Shown here in pieces: positions 44,198 through 56,644 of a stretch of DNA of 64,000 bases (position 1 is its first letter; each line of letters opens with the position of its first letter). This DNA comes from Cyclina sinensis (taxonomy: Eukaryota; Mollusca; Bivalvia; Venerida; Veneridae): positions 18,344,251 to 18,408,250 of the forward strand of contig JAAONU010000014.1 in assembly GCA_012932295.1 (NCBI GenBank), given 5' to 3'. The notes under the pieces were generated by a model, which searched no databases, was not told the DNA's origin, and worked only from the letters and a program-made list of their open reading frames with translations. A program made the translations under genes and the position numbers.

Positions 44198-47177
44198 CTC
44201 GAGTCTGTAGACTCATTTCTGAAAAAAAGCATTTAAAACTGAACCAACCTTTTAATTTCATCCAAGTGGCTGAAGGCATTTAACTTAACTATAAATATTA
44301 AGACAATCTCCTTTCTATAACAGCAGTTTTGTGCCTAGATAAATGTCGCACTTAAGAGAATTTACAATAGTTTTTATCTAAACTTTTACTAATGGCAGTC
44401 AAGCAATATGTTTTTGGGTGGAGAAAATATTGAAAATTATGGACGCATAACGATTTATATTGTTTAAAGAAATAAGATATGTGTTTATATTTCTATTTAT
44501 GTCAATACTATACTAGTACCCTGTTTTGGCCTCCTTTGCCGATACTGATTTTGTAATTTTGTTAATCTGTTGTAACTATAGTTCTTCAGTGCACTTTTTG
44601 CTTTGAAAGTACATGTACCACTCTGCGAGATACATAAAATAGCATTTAAGGTCTTTGCTTCTGCCAATTATCACGCTAACTTTATTTGTTTCACTTACCC
44701 CAAATCGTAAAATCGTTAACTGCTTTGATTTGATAAACATATATATACTCGTAAGCACACTCAAAAAGATGGACAAGCGATCATGATAAACATATATACC
44801 CATAAACACACTCAAAAAGATGGACAAGTGATCATGATAAACATAAAACCATAAACACACTAAAAAAGATGGACAAGTGATCATGATAAACATAAAACCA
44901 TAAACACACTCAAAAAAGATGGACAAGTGATCATGATAAACATACATACCCATAAACACACTCAAAAAGATGGACAAGTGATCATGATAAACATAAAACC
45001 TTAAACACACTCAAAAAGATGGACAAGTGATCATGATAAACATAAAACCATAAACACACTCAAAAAAGATGGACAAGTGATTATGATAAACATATACCCA
45101 TAAACACACTCAAAAAGATGGACAAGTGATCCTGAACGGTTACAAAAATGACTTGCTATCCAGTTCGATCCGCATGCTTTCATGAAATCTACTAATTGTC
45201 TGTCGAATGAAACGTTAAACCGATGTCCTGGTTTTGGTGTATATCAGTGTAGAACATGTAATAACAACAGGAGTACGTGTCTCTAGAAATAGGATTTTTG
45301 TATCGTGCACTTTCCCAACAACAAAATAACTAAACCTTTTAAGGGGCTGGAGGAGTTTTAGTTGCATAGACATTAAATAAAATCAAATAGACAGATGATG
45401 GAAGCGAATGCATGAAGAAGGAAGACAGGCTGGTTAGTGGGTTAATAAAAAAATGGACCCACGTACTGTTCATTAGACTGTCGGCGACAGCCAACAGTCT
45501 TTAGAACCACATCAAAATCAGACATAGAGGGACACGTGCACTTTAACATTGATATATTAATGCGCCCACACTGTCGTGTCCACATATTCGGACCATAATG
45601 TTTGTTTTTGTTGTTTGTTTGTTTGTTTTGGTCAGGTGTACTCTATACTGTCTAAAAATACGTTTAGATTCTGAGATATTGAACTCAACAACCGAAATTT
45701 TGTTTTATGAAAATAATGTAAGCGCACCTCCCTTTTCTGTGCCACTTAGTATCATGGTATCATGTAGTATATGAAAATTATAATAGAGGTGCACCGTTTT
45801 GCGCAGGAGAAGTAGTTCAGTCATAAAAAAATCTAGTACATGATTGACTGAAAAAAAGAAAAATTGGAAAAATACAAATTTCAAGCTAATAAGCAGAGGC
45901 TTTTAAAACTACCTGGCTTATTCCGCGCACAGATGATCCATATCTGCACGATTAAAAAGGAATCATGAATTCGGATAAAAGACACACATATTTATGTCGT
46001 GGAATTATACGTTTCATGAAAAGCATGGTCATTTTTTATGTTTCATTCTTTTTATTTTCTTTTGGTAAAAAAAACATGCATTTTGCGCATTATTCAAATA
46101 GCTCGCCGTCTATCACGCTAAGCACGATTTACCCGTGTGTAAACAGAATGGACTAGTCTATAGCTATGATAATGGTAGGATTGAAAATGTACTAGGGAGG
46201 GGAATCCAGAAAGGCTTTAAAGTAAATCAAGAAACCATTTTGTTTACGACAATAAACTTTCTGTTCTGTTCTGTTCTGTTCTGCTTTAAAATCATTTTAA
46301 TGTACTTCTCAAGGCATCGACCGGAACACTATATAAAGTAATGCGGCCTTAAACTCAGTGAATAGATTTCTTCAGTTGCCAGAAGGTAAATTATGACAGA
46401 AAGCAAGGAACTTAAGCATTTTTAATCGTCTTTTTCAGACATTTGTTTCTAAAGTTTATCCTGATTGTTTGTTACTTTTTTCTTCCATACTGGTCTCCTG
46501 TCTAAAGTCTTCAATAATTTATCTTTATAAAAATAATTATGTATCCACACAACATATATCAATGAGCGAGCAAATAAATGAAAGATTGAATTATTTTCTT
46601 ACCATGATCATTTGTTTATTAGCTGATCTGAAGACTCTCTTCTAAACATAGGGATTATTATGAAAGCAAAATAATGTACCTCGGTAGGAACCTTCGCCTC
46701 CTATTCTAGCCGACAGTCTTTCGGCGCTTTAAATGCTTTTATTTTCATTTTTGTCGCTTGGTGCAAATTTGCAGTTTCCTAGTCCTGACACGTCTGCCTC
46801 TTTGTGCCGTTGATCAAAAATGGTCCTTAAAAGTCGTATTTCTATTTTGTATCTGGATTGGACTGTAAGTGAGAACGACCTGTATTCTTCGAGTAATACA
46901 TATTTCTCCAACTTGAAACAGTATTTATGACGGGTAGGCATTTCACTGCTATTTAAATTTCATCGTTAAGTTGCACACATTTACATAACAGAGTTGTTAG
47001 CAGCGCAGATTTTAACCACATCACCCTTGTATACATTCGCTTGGAAGCACCCGTGACTTAATCATCACTCATATCATCACATATAATCCAGCGGGTGTTG
47101 CAACCCTAAGAGCATGTGCGTGATTTAGTTAGCTAAACCTGTTGCCAACCTCCTCGCAGTGATCTTCCCTTCATTAC
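42857..47177. other. intergenic region between the divergent giant gene and NDPK
   Basis: No gene was recognised. It should include the promoter and any 5' UTR exon of the giant gene, but no clear core promoter could be picked out. It contains a (CT)n microsatellite at about 44135-44195, the minisatellite at 44755-45135, and a (TTCTG)n run at about 46260-46285. Confidence 0.4.
44755..45135. repeat. 49-51 bp minisatellite, eight units
   Basis: GATGGACAAG recurs at 44768, 44819, 44868, 44918, 44969, 45018, 45068 and 45117. Each unit contains TGATCATGATAAACATA and AACACACTCAAAAA, with variation mainly in the ATATACCCA/AAAACCA part. The array also reads open on the minus strand (MFIMITCPSF-like repeats), which is a by-product. 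Confidence 0.9.
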
Positions 47178-47556
47178 CAGTCAGCCTGGTCATGCTACAC
47201 AAAATAAAAAACGATCAGGTCAATGTAGATCACAATCACCTTACAAACACAGGAAACAGCAAATTCCTCATCCCACAATCAAAAACACAACATCACATGA
47301 ACAACTCATTCTTCCCAAGGACTATACGACTCTGGAACGAATTACCGACCGAAATTAAGGCTACCCCAACTGTGCCAGCTTTTATCAGTGGACTAAACAA
47401 GTTTTATAGAGTTTAAGTATTTAAAATAAATGTTTAAGTAAGATCTTGAGTTAAATCTTGTTTTCGTTGTTATTATATTTTATAATTTTAATGTTCCTGA
47501 CACGCGCCTACCTAGTATAGTCAGTACTGACTTTTGGTAGTAATAAGTTGAAGTTG
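47178..47556 (+). mobile_element. 5'-truncated LINE 3' end upstream of NDPK
   Basis: Encodes the last ~77 residues of the same RT as the 15147-15793 copy (SLVMLHKIKN to ISGLNKFYR) with about four amino-acid changes, then the same 3' UTR and AGTTGAAGTTGA tail. The 5' junction near 47178 is abrupt. It ends about 175 bp before the NDPK start codon. Confidence 0.88.
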
Positions 47557-47729
47557 ATTACTGTACTGAAAGTATGAAAGGGAAGTAACTGCTGTGTGGA
47601 GTTTGATTTAGACAAAATACGCCACCTAGCGGGGATTTCCTAAGCGGTGTACATGTACGACCTTTCCCTTTTCTGACAGTGTAGCACATGGTAGCGACCT
47701 TGTTACACATCCTTGTATCTTTTTCCAAA
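47557..47729 (+). promoter_or_regulatory. NDPK 5' flank / promoter region
   Basis: There is no TATA box. A pyrimidine-rich tract CCTTTCCCTTTTCTGAC at about 47662-47678 resembles the TCT/TOP-type start of highly expressed housekeeping genes. The promoter is confined between the LINE tail at 47556 and the start codon at 47730, unless upstream exons exist. Confidence 0.35.
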
Positions 47730-50700
47730 ATGGCCGAGGACAAGAGAAAAGAACGCACCTTCATTATGGTGAAGCCAGATGGAGTCCAGAGGGGACTTGT
47801 CGGAGAAATAATGAAGCGGTTTGAAACCAGAGGATACAAGCTTGTAGCATGTAAAATGTGCAAGGTAAGGAAGACGCCATATTCAAGGGTTATTGAACCG
47901 GTTAATTTCAAAGGTGCCATGTTTCTGTGAGTCAGTATGAATGTGACCTTGTAGACTTTCCCATATAGAATAACTGTTGAATAAGTGAAATTTATGAAGA
48001 GTTATTTAATCACTTTAGTTTAGTATTTATAGGAAAGTAAGGAAAAGAGTAATTATTCTATGTGACCCTCTAGGAACCCGGCTGATTCGGACCTTTGCTG
48101 ATTCGGCCCAGGCTGATTCGGACCCGGCCGTCGTTAAATCATGATAATAGTGTAAAAAATTAATTTGTTATATGCACTTTAATCCACACATTATAAAGTA
48201 AGTGTAAATGCCCGACTTTGATCTGGCCCGCCGTTAAATCACGGTAATAATTTGATAAATAAAATGGTAAAATCATTTGGTTTTAAATTATTCGATATTT
48301 GGTATTATTACATTTAGTTCATCTACGTTTTTAGAATTGTGAGACTACATAGAAGATATCTTCATATTTGTGATGAACACACCGTTTAAAATAAAAGTGA
48401 ACAGAAAGTGGAAGACAATTCTCTATCTTTCAGATTTTCAGCGTAACCCGCATCATATACAATCAAATTAAGCCAGATAAGTATCAAAAATAGGGAGTTA
48501 CTCACTTAAAAGATTATCAATATTTTTCAGTAACTTGGTCCGAATCAGCCAAGAAAGTGGTCCGAATCGGCCAAGAAAGTGGTCCGAATCGGCCAAGAAA
48601 GTGGTCCGAATCAGCCAAGGAGGGTCCGAATCAGCCTTGGTCCGAATCAGCCAAGGTCCGAATCAGCCGAATCTACCATTGAAACACTGGAAGAACTTAG
48701 ATAAGTTAAATAGAGATAAAATTTCAAAATTATGGAGGGTATACCAACTGAACCTCAGTTTGATACGAATGGCTGATTTGGAGCCATGCTGATAAGGCCC
48801 CCCCTTGGCTGAATTAGACCACTTTCTTAACAGATTCGGACCGGAGTACCTACAGTACGTAAAGTATACTTTTTGGCGTAAAGAGGCGTAAAGTATTACA
48901 TGGGCGGCGTAAAGTATTATGAACTCGGTGTAAAGTATTAAATAGAATGAAGAAATACAGATTAAAGTTTCATTTCATTACTTATATGCATTTTTACTTA
49001 AAAAATAATTACAAATGGATTTTAAAATGTAAACAAGGTCCAGAATTTCAAATATTTTTCGTAAATAAGTCTTATAAACGCGGCGTAAAGTATCATGAAC
49101 CCGGCTTAAAGTATTAAATAGAATGAAGAAATATAGATTAAAGTTTCATAATTTTCATTAGTTATATGCATTTCCACTTAAAAATATATTTACCAGTGGA
49201 TTTTAAAATGTAAACAAGGTCCAGAATTTCAAATATTTTTCATAAATAAGTCTTATAAACGCGGCGTAAAGTATCTTGATTCCGGCATAAAGTAGTATGA
49301 ACCCGGCTTTAAGTATTATGAACTCGGCGTAATATAATGTTATTAATTAGTCGAATTCATATGGCTTTAATACAGATTAAAGTTTCATTTCATTAGTTAT
49401 ATGCATTTTTACTTAAAAAATATAATTACAAGCGACTTTTAAAATATAAACAAGGTCCAGATTTTCAAATATTTTTCATAAATAAGTCTTAAAAACACGG
49501 CGTAAAGTAATCATGAACCCGGCGTAAAGTATTATATAGACGGGCGAAATACAGATTAATGTTTCATTTCATTAGTTACATGCATTTTTACTTAAAAAAT
49601 ATAATTACAAGTGAATATTGAAATGTATGAATCATGAAAAAATCATTTAATTGGATCTCCATACGAATAAATAAAATAAACTGTTGCACGATTACTCATG
49701 AATTGGTTTTGTAGATTATTCTAAATTAATTAAATAGACTTTATTATTACTGACCAGCAAAAGTAACATTCATTTTATGTAATTTTCTTTTTATGCTTCT
49801 AAGAAATGTGATTTCCTTTTCTACGATAATTAAGAAATATTATTAGATTAATTAGTAAATACATATTTATGTTGGGTTGTTTTTTGGTGAGTTAATACAA
49901 TTTATTGTAAAAAGATAAAGTGTTTCATCTTTTGTTTTGTATTTCTCACCTCTTTTCAAATTTTCTGTACGTTTATTACGGCGCTCAGTTGCTAATCTTG
50001 TTATTATCAATATCTAGTTAATTGGCGCTGATGGTATGCCGATATATTGCTCAAGGACAAATGGATAATCAAATCACATTTGTGAGACTGTTAATTCTGT
50101 TATTGTCACACTTTTGATTTTTATTTGATGTTTTATGATTGAATTAGGCGTTGTTTGTCCTTGTCAACTAAGGAATCAATCAACAGCAAACATTGATGTA
50201 TTCTCTTAATAATAGTTAATCAGGACTTACTTATCAGGTTGTTACTGATGGTTTGAAACCGACAATATCATTGGTAACATTTGCAATTTATGAATGACCA
50301 ATCAGTGTTAATTCATGTTCAACCCTCTGCTTTAAATTTTTTTATATTTTAAAATCCATTTGTAGTTACCTTTCATTGCAGTAATTAAAAATGCATATTA
50401 CTAATGAAATGAAACTTAAATCTGTATTTCTTCATTCTGTTCAATACTTTATGCCGCATTCAATATACTTTACGCCGAGTTTATAATACTTATTTGCAAA
50501 AAATATTTGAAAATCTGAAAATCGGGACTTTAATTTTTTAAGTTAAAATGCAAATAACTAATGAAAGGAAACTTTAATCGGTATTTGGTCATTCTATTTA
50601 ATACTTTACGCCGAGTTCATAATACTTTACGCCACAAAAAAATATTTGCAATTCTGGACCTTGTTTATTATATTTTAAAATCCATTTGTAGTTACCTTTT

Positions 50701-53700
50701 ATTGCAGTAAAAATGCATATTACTAATGAAATGAAACTTTAATCTGTATTTCGTCATTCTATTCAATACTTTACGTCTGGTTCTTGATACTTTACTCCGC
50801 GTTTATAATACTTATTTACGAAAAATATTTGAAATTCTGGACCTTGTTTACATTTTAAAATCCATTTGTAATTATTTTTTAAGTAAAAATGCATATAGGT
50901 AATGAAATGAAACTTTAATCTGTATTTCTTCATCCTATTTAATACTTTACGCCGAGTTCATAATACTTTACGCCGCCTTTATAATACTTTACGCCTCTTT
51001 ACGCCAAAAAGTATACTTTACGTACTTTAGGCACACCCGATTCGGACCACTTAACTAAAAATTATTCCTCATTTTTAACAATTTTTTTTCAAAGTGTACC
51101 TTCCTTTTATTAACACTTATCTGGCTTAATTTGATTGTTTTTGGGCCATGATGTGGGCTATGTAGAAAGTCTTTGGTAGTATTTATTGCGTTCATTTCGT
51201 TCAATTCACAATTTACATGGTAAGTCCAATTAGTCAATGCTTATAGTAATAATAATAATTTTAGTTATAATAATAATGATATCTGCATGAAGGACAATAC
51301 ACAATTAAATATTGAAGTCTTCTAAAATAAAAAAAACTTGAAGCCAATGTGCAAAGAACTACTTAGTTATGTACTTAAATCAACTCATTAGAAAGTAAGT
51401 GTAAATGCCCAACTTTGATCAGGCCGTTGTTTAATTGTAATTAGTTACAACACAGAAGCTTAATCAGCCTTAAACTGGATAATGACCTAAATAGAAGCCA
51501 GATATGTATCACAAATACTGAAATAGGTATATCATTACCAAAAAAGTTCAAATAAATATGTACTAAACTTCAATCAAATGCCAAGAAAGTGGTCCGAATC
51601 AGCCTGGGCTGAATCCGCCAAGGTCCAAATCAGCCCGGTACCGTTGGATACAGATAGATTTTGTACATTTGAATTCTGCAACCATAATTTTATCAGAGAT
51701 GAAGGGGAATCAGAGGAATTTGGCTATCAAAGTATGCAATCAATTTGTCACCAATGTCATCAAAAGTTTAAATTTATGATAAATTTGCAAACAACAATGA
51801 CTCAGCTATTTTGACTGCCCTCAGCAATTACTTCAATCCAGTTATACATACTGACACTTTACAAACAGAAACAATAGTTGAATATTTTGTATCTCTTAGG
51901 CTTTAAGGGAATCAGGTATGTATATTACCGGTATCCACAACTAGATTTTATGTTGCGCAGGTCATGCGCATGTGCATTCATTTCAAAGAGATCATTTAAT
52001 TGTGGATAGCTACGTTCTTATTTTAAATGTTTATGTTAAAAGTCCTTTAATAAAGCACATCAGCACAAAAAACAAATGATATAATGACAGATAAGTTTTC
52101 TGAATTTGTTATGCACGTATACATGTATTTTTACTAGATAATGCTGTAAAATGGAATCAAATCTGCTTAGAAATTCAACTCGGGGTAGAGGAGATTTTCA
52201 AAATGACGAAAATTTGTGTGAAACAGGCAGTCAAGCCAGTCATGTATATAATCTGCAGTCATTGTGCTTAAACCAGTGATTGCTAAAACTTAAATAATTC
52301 TGTGGATAATGCATCAGATTTTGTCGTGAAAATATTTACATTCAGTTTCTTTGAAGAGTCTTATACATGTAAAGTTGTATTTGATTGTACATTTTTACTT
52401 CTACAGCCAGGTGTGGATCACCTGAAGGAGCACTATGCTGAATTGAAGGACAAGCCATTTTTCCAAGGCCTTCTTGAATATATCAACAGTGGTCCAGTGG
52501 TTGCAATGGTAAATATTTTCTTCTGTTTTGTCAAGCTGATGTTATTGATGCAGCTGTAAATCTTTGACTTTCTTAATGGTTCTTTGGTAAAAAAAATTAC
52601 ATTCTGTAGAAGCTTTTATTTATTTGGGAAAATTTTGTTATTATACACCGTGTGGGATCTATATTGGATTCACCTTGATGTACCTCCATCCATCCTGTTT
52701 TTTGTCCAGACTTTAACTTCTCCATACATGGAAGGATTTTTAAATACCTTGACATGCTGGTTTACCTTGATAAGATGGTGTGTCAAGTGTAACTTGTAAG
52801 ACTAATATCCATAGCTCAATGGTGAAGGTTACAGTGACTTGTCAGAGGTAAAAAAACTATCCTTGTGTCCGGGTCATAACCTCCTTATGCATGGAAGGAT
52901 TTTAAAATACCATGGTATATTTGTTTACCTTGATGAGACAGTGTGTTGTTTGCAAGGCCCAGGTCCATTGCTCGAAGATCAAGGTCACAGTCACCTATCA
53001 AATGTATAAATGATGACGGACCTTGTCCAGGCAGTAACTTATCCATACATAGGAGTTTGAAATACCTTTGAATTTTTGTTCAGCTAGATGAGACAGGGGG
53101 TCACATGTGAGAAGCAAGTCTAGTTTAAAGGTCAAAATCACAGTGACTTGTCAAAGGTAAAAAAGTTTTGATGATAGACCTTGTCAGGACCATAACATCT
53201 TCACGCTTGGATGGATTATGAAATATCTTGTCATATTTATACATATAGATGCGATGGTAGATTTATGTGTGTTACTGTGAGCATTACTGTTGTTCAAACA
53301 GATAAAAAAACAACAAAAAAGTTCCAAACAGGATCCTGGGCATGTTTGTAATGTTCTTTTGAACTGCTCTCAATTTTGACTTCAATGTGTGTTTGCAGTT
53401 CTACATTTTAAACAAAGTAAATTTTTATTTGTAGGTTTGGGAAGGCAAAGAGGTTGTAAGAATGGGTCGTGCAATGCTGGGAGCAACAAATCCATTAGAC
53501 TCCAACCCAGGTACCATCCGAGGAGATTTCTGTATTGATGTTGGCAGGTAAGATGGCCTCATTTGTACAATGATTTAGCCTAGTTTTTGTAGTAGTACAA
53601 ATGTACCATTGCTAAATTAATTAGGGATATACAGAGATTAAGGTGGCAGATACCAGTTTTACACTGAAATTTAGTGTCTGATGACCACTCAAACTGTTAG

Positions 53701-56412
53701 CGCCTCACTGACAATCCCAATACAACAACATGAAAAGAAAAGTACAGCTATTCTTATAGGACTGAAGACAATCTACAACAAAAACTCAAATTTCAGATGA
53801 AACACTTCTCTAAAAAAATCAGCTGCAAGAAAGAAACTACTCCCAAGCCCCACTTTTCGACCCCTGGCCGAGGCAAATTCTATGAAACAGACAAGTCGCC
53901 TGATATTCAAAGGCACACGGTACAGTCATAACACTACATGCTAATTGTTCGTCTGTTATGGCACACCTAAATCAGCTAGTGCTAGATACCTGTCAACGCT
54001 ACACTTTTTTCGGTATCCAGCTCAGACGGCATCCTATTGAACTTCTGCAGCCGAAACCACTGACATAACCTGCTTTCATCAGTTTCGAATTTCAAGCTCC
54101 TACTTCACACTGAGTGCATTTCAATACTGTTCAATAGGAAAAAAAATAAGAGAACCTCATCCTGACCACTCTGAATACCCATATCTTCATGTATTAATTA
54201 ATATAGACTTCAGCAATACACATGTTAATGCATCATACCCTCTCATTAATAATTATACCCCCACCTCAAAATGTGGGGGGGGGCTATAATGGATTCGCTT
54301 TGTCGCGTCCGTTGGTCGGTCCGTCCGTCCGTCTCGATTATCGTGTCCGCTCTATAAATCCTATACCAACTGAAGGATTTTCTTCAAACTTGGCTGAAAT
54401 GTTCACCTCAACAAGGGGATGTGCAGAACCCATGTTGCCCATGTGTCAGCTCAAGGTCAAGGTCACAATTCAAGGTCAAATATCAAACAATCAAATATTA
54501 GACATTATGTCGTGTCCGCTCTGTAAGTCCTACACTAATTGAAAGATTTTCTTAAATCTTGGCTCAAATGTTCACCTCAACAAGGGGATGTGCAGAACCC
54601 ATGTTACCCTTTTGCCTGCTTAAGGTCAAGGTCACACTTGAAGGTCAAAAATTGACTTAGAAAATATTCTTAAATTTTAACATGTATTTGAATATTTCTG
54701 AAACTAGAAAATGTATTTGCTTGAAACTTAAAATATTTATGAAGTGTCACAATGAGGATATGCAGGTCAAGTTTCATAACTCTGTATTGCATTTTTACAA
54801 AGTTATGCCCCTTTTTAAGTCTTCAAATTTACATACAATCAAATATTAGACAATGTGTCGTGTCCGCTCTATAAATCCTATACTAATGGAAGAATTTTCT
54901 TCAAACTTTACTCAAATGTTCAACTCAACAAGGTTATGTGCAGAACCCATGTTACCTTTGTGCCGGCTTAAGGTCAAGGTCACGCTTGAAGGTCAAAATT
55001 GACTTAGAAAATGTTCTTAAATTTTAACATGTACTTGAATATTTCTGAAACTAGCACAGGTATTTGCTTGAAACTTAAAAGATATATGAGGTATCACAAG
55101 TAAGATATGCAGGTCAAGTTTCATAACTCTGTTTTGCATTTTGACAAAGTTATGCCTCTTTTTAAGTCTTTTAATTTACTTACAATCGATACTAGACAAT
55201 ATATCGTGTCCGCTCTATAAATTCTATACTAATGGAAGGATTTTCTTCAAACTTGACTCAAATGTTCACCCCAACTGGGCAATGTGCAGAACCCATCTTA
55301 CCCTTGTGCCAGCTTAAGGTCAAGGCCACACTTGAAGGTCAAAAATTGACTTAGAAAATGTTCTGAAATTTTAACATGTACTTGAATATTTTTAAAACTA
55401 GAACAGATAATCATTTGAATTTTCAAATATATTTGGAGTGTCGCAAGTAAGATATGCAGGTCAAGTTTCATAACTAAAAAAAGTGGGGGGGCATAACTTT
55501 GTATTGTATTTTGACAAAGTTAAGTTTATTTTTATGTCTTTAAATTTATTTACTATAATATTTCTTAAACCAGAACAGATATTTACTTGAAACTTAAAAT
55601 TTATATGAATGGTTACAAGCAAGCTCAGATGACGAAAATTCTACAATTCCATTGAATTATGACACAAGTTATACCCCTTTTAGGCTTAGAAAATGTTCTG
55701 ATATAACCATTAATACTTAAATGTTTCTGAAACTAGAACAGATATTCACAAAAATGAAAGGTTATTTGTAACTGTTTCGAACATGATTTGGCAAATATAT
55801 ATTTATACTATTACCTGTACAATTTGTTTGTTTTTTTCACCAGAGATAATTTCTTTTTATGTATATGTATTTGTGCCACTAAAGTTATTCCCTTAACCAC
55901 CTTTCCATGTCATCTTCTGTCAAGGACATTGGTGGGGGTATGAATCGCATTCAGCGATAGTTCTAGTTTCTACATGGCCAGTTCAAATGTGTGGCTGAAA
56001 AACTGGTATGTGCTACATGTACCTAAGTGGGCTGTTCTACAAAGGATATTTACAGCAAAAACCTTAGTGAAGTTGTTTTTAATATTTTTTTATGCAGTCC
56101 TTTTATTAAGGTGTAATGCTTTGAAGGTTTATATATCCTTGGGCATTGGGGATATCAATCATGCATGAAAAACCTGGAAAAGGTTTGTTTGATGTGTTAA
56201 GTTAGAAATTTTGATGAAACTAAGTAAATGCTGCCCTGTTGAGGTCAGGTGTTATTTCTGTCACAGTTTGAAACTGTAAATAATTTCATTGCAGGAATAT
56301 CTGTCATGGCTCTGACAGTGTACCAAGTGCCAAAAAGGAGATTGATCTCTGGTTCAAGAAAGAGGAGTTCTTCGACTGGACACCTTGCGAGTTTAACTGG
56401 GTTTACGAATAA
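47730..56412 (+). CDS. nucleoside diphosphate kinase (NME1/2 type)
   Basis: Transfers the gamma phosphate between nucleoside tri- and diphosphates through a phosphohistidine, in the cytosol, usually as a hexamer. Four coding exons: 47730-47864, 52407-52508, 53435-53547 and 56295-56412, joined 468 nt, 155 aa (human NME1 is 152). Every splice site is GT..AG and frames agree; the codon split by intron 3 is AG|G. Seen: [20 protein letters not shown] with the P-loop-like Lys15, [42 protein letters not shown], then NICHGSDSV with the active-site His121, ending FNWVYE. The start at 47730 has a strong context (AAAATGG) and gives the usual NDPK length. An in-frame ATG at 47688 would add 14 hydrophobic residues. 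The 3.9-4.5 kb expansion of intron 1 is mobile DNA. Confidence 0.97.
48073..51643. mobile_element. two direct copies of a GCTGATTCGGACC-ended element in NDPK intron 1, the second split by a long-TIR element
   Basis: Copy L (48073-48675) begins with repeated GCTGATTCGGACC and ends with tandem 22-bp units containing GTCCGAATCGGCCAAGAAAG (48537-48610). Copy R (about 48770-51643) has the same internal landmarks in the same direction: AAAGTAAGTGTAAATGCCC at 48194 and 51390, AAGCCAGATA.GTATCA at 48471 and 51496. It ends GGTCCAAATCAGCCC. R is interrupted at 48843-51037. The outermost ends are inverted copies. No coding frame. Class uncertain; the inverted ends suggest a DNA transposon or foldback. 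Confidence 0.7.
48843..51037. mobile_element. long-TIR element (MULE-like or foldback) with a 10-bp flanking duplication
   Basis: The ends are GGAGTACCTACAGTACG and, in reverse complement, GGTGTGCCTAAAGTACG. The inverted arms then extend for roughly 700 bp, each made of repeated GGCGTAAAGTAT units and a ~190-bp block containing ACAGATTAAAGTTTCATTTC and CAAGGTCCAGAATTTC. GATTCGGACC lies directly at the left (48833-48842) and one base beyond the right end (51039-51048). The ~730-bp centre (about 49620-50340) has no gene. Long TIRs and a 9-10 bp duplication suggest a Mutator-like element. Confidence 0.7.
52640..53320 (+). repeat. ~160-bp tandem repeat in NDPK intron 2
   Basis: Units are marked by CATACATGGAAGG-like motifs at 52723, 52887, 53043 and (degenerate) 53201, period 157-163 bp. 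Each also carries TTTACCTTGATGAGACAG-like and AAGGTCACAGTGACTTGTCA-like parts. It resembles the cores of the Helentron-like elements but clear termini were not found. Confidence 0.65.
53640..54253. other. NDPK intron 3, unclassified sequence
   Basis: Somewhat GC-richer than the surrounding introns (for example CCCAAGCCCCACTTTTCGACCC near 53845), with no reading frame of note. It could be an unrecognised mobile element. Confidence 0.35.
54254..55966 (+). mobile_element. Helentron-like non-autonomous element B, copy 2 (in NDPK intron 3)
   Basis: Same element as 20725-22193 from end to end: 5' ATACCCCCACC (54255-54265), GTCCGTCCGTCC stretch, units beginning CGTGTCCGCT at 54342, 54511, 54859 and 55205, inverted GGTGGGGGTAT at 55931-55941, hairpin ATCGC-ATTCA-GCGAT and AGTTCTAG. 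It is about 245 bp longer than copy 1, which lacks a segment around 55400-55740. The two copies are very alike over most of their length. Inserted in the transcribed strand orientation of NDPK. Confidence 0.8.
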
Positions 56413-56644
56413 TGAGATTCATAAATAGGACTACCTAGAACATACTAAATTATTTACCAGCTGAGCTGAATTTTCATAATGAAATAATACACAGTCACAC
56501 ATTTCGTTTTGTCAGAAGTGCTATTCTTTCACATGCAATTTTTTTGTTATGCAAGAAGCTTTGACATGTATGTTTAAATCTTGTTAATTTGTGATAACTG
56601 TTTTGAACTTCAATAGATCATGTTTATCAGTATCCACCAGTGCT

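Noticed and set aside
44576..45010. Minus-strand 144-codon frame with repeated YHDHLSIF-like residues
   Set aside because: It is a by-product of the 50-bp minisatellite; the peptide repeat follows the DNA repeat and no splice sites or known domain are present.
44755..45135. CRISPR-like array of regular repeats
   Set aside because: Units repeat over their whole length with no unique spacers, and the genome is eukaryotic; this is a minisatellite.
48843..51037. A protein-coding transposase inside the long-TIR element
   Set aside because: No frame of useful length or transposase motif was found in the ~730-bp centre.
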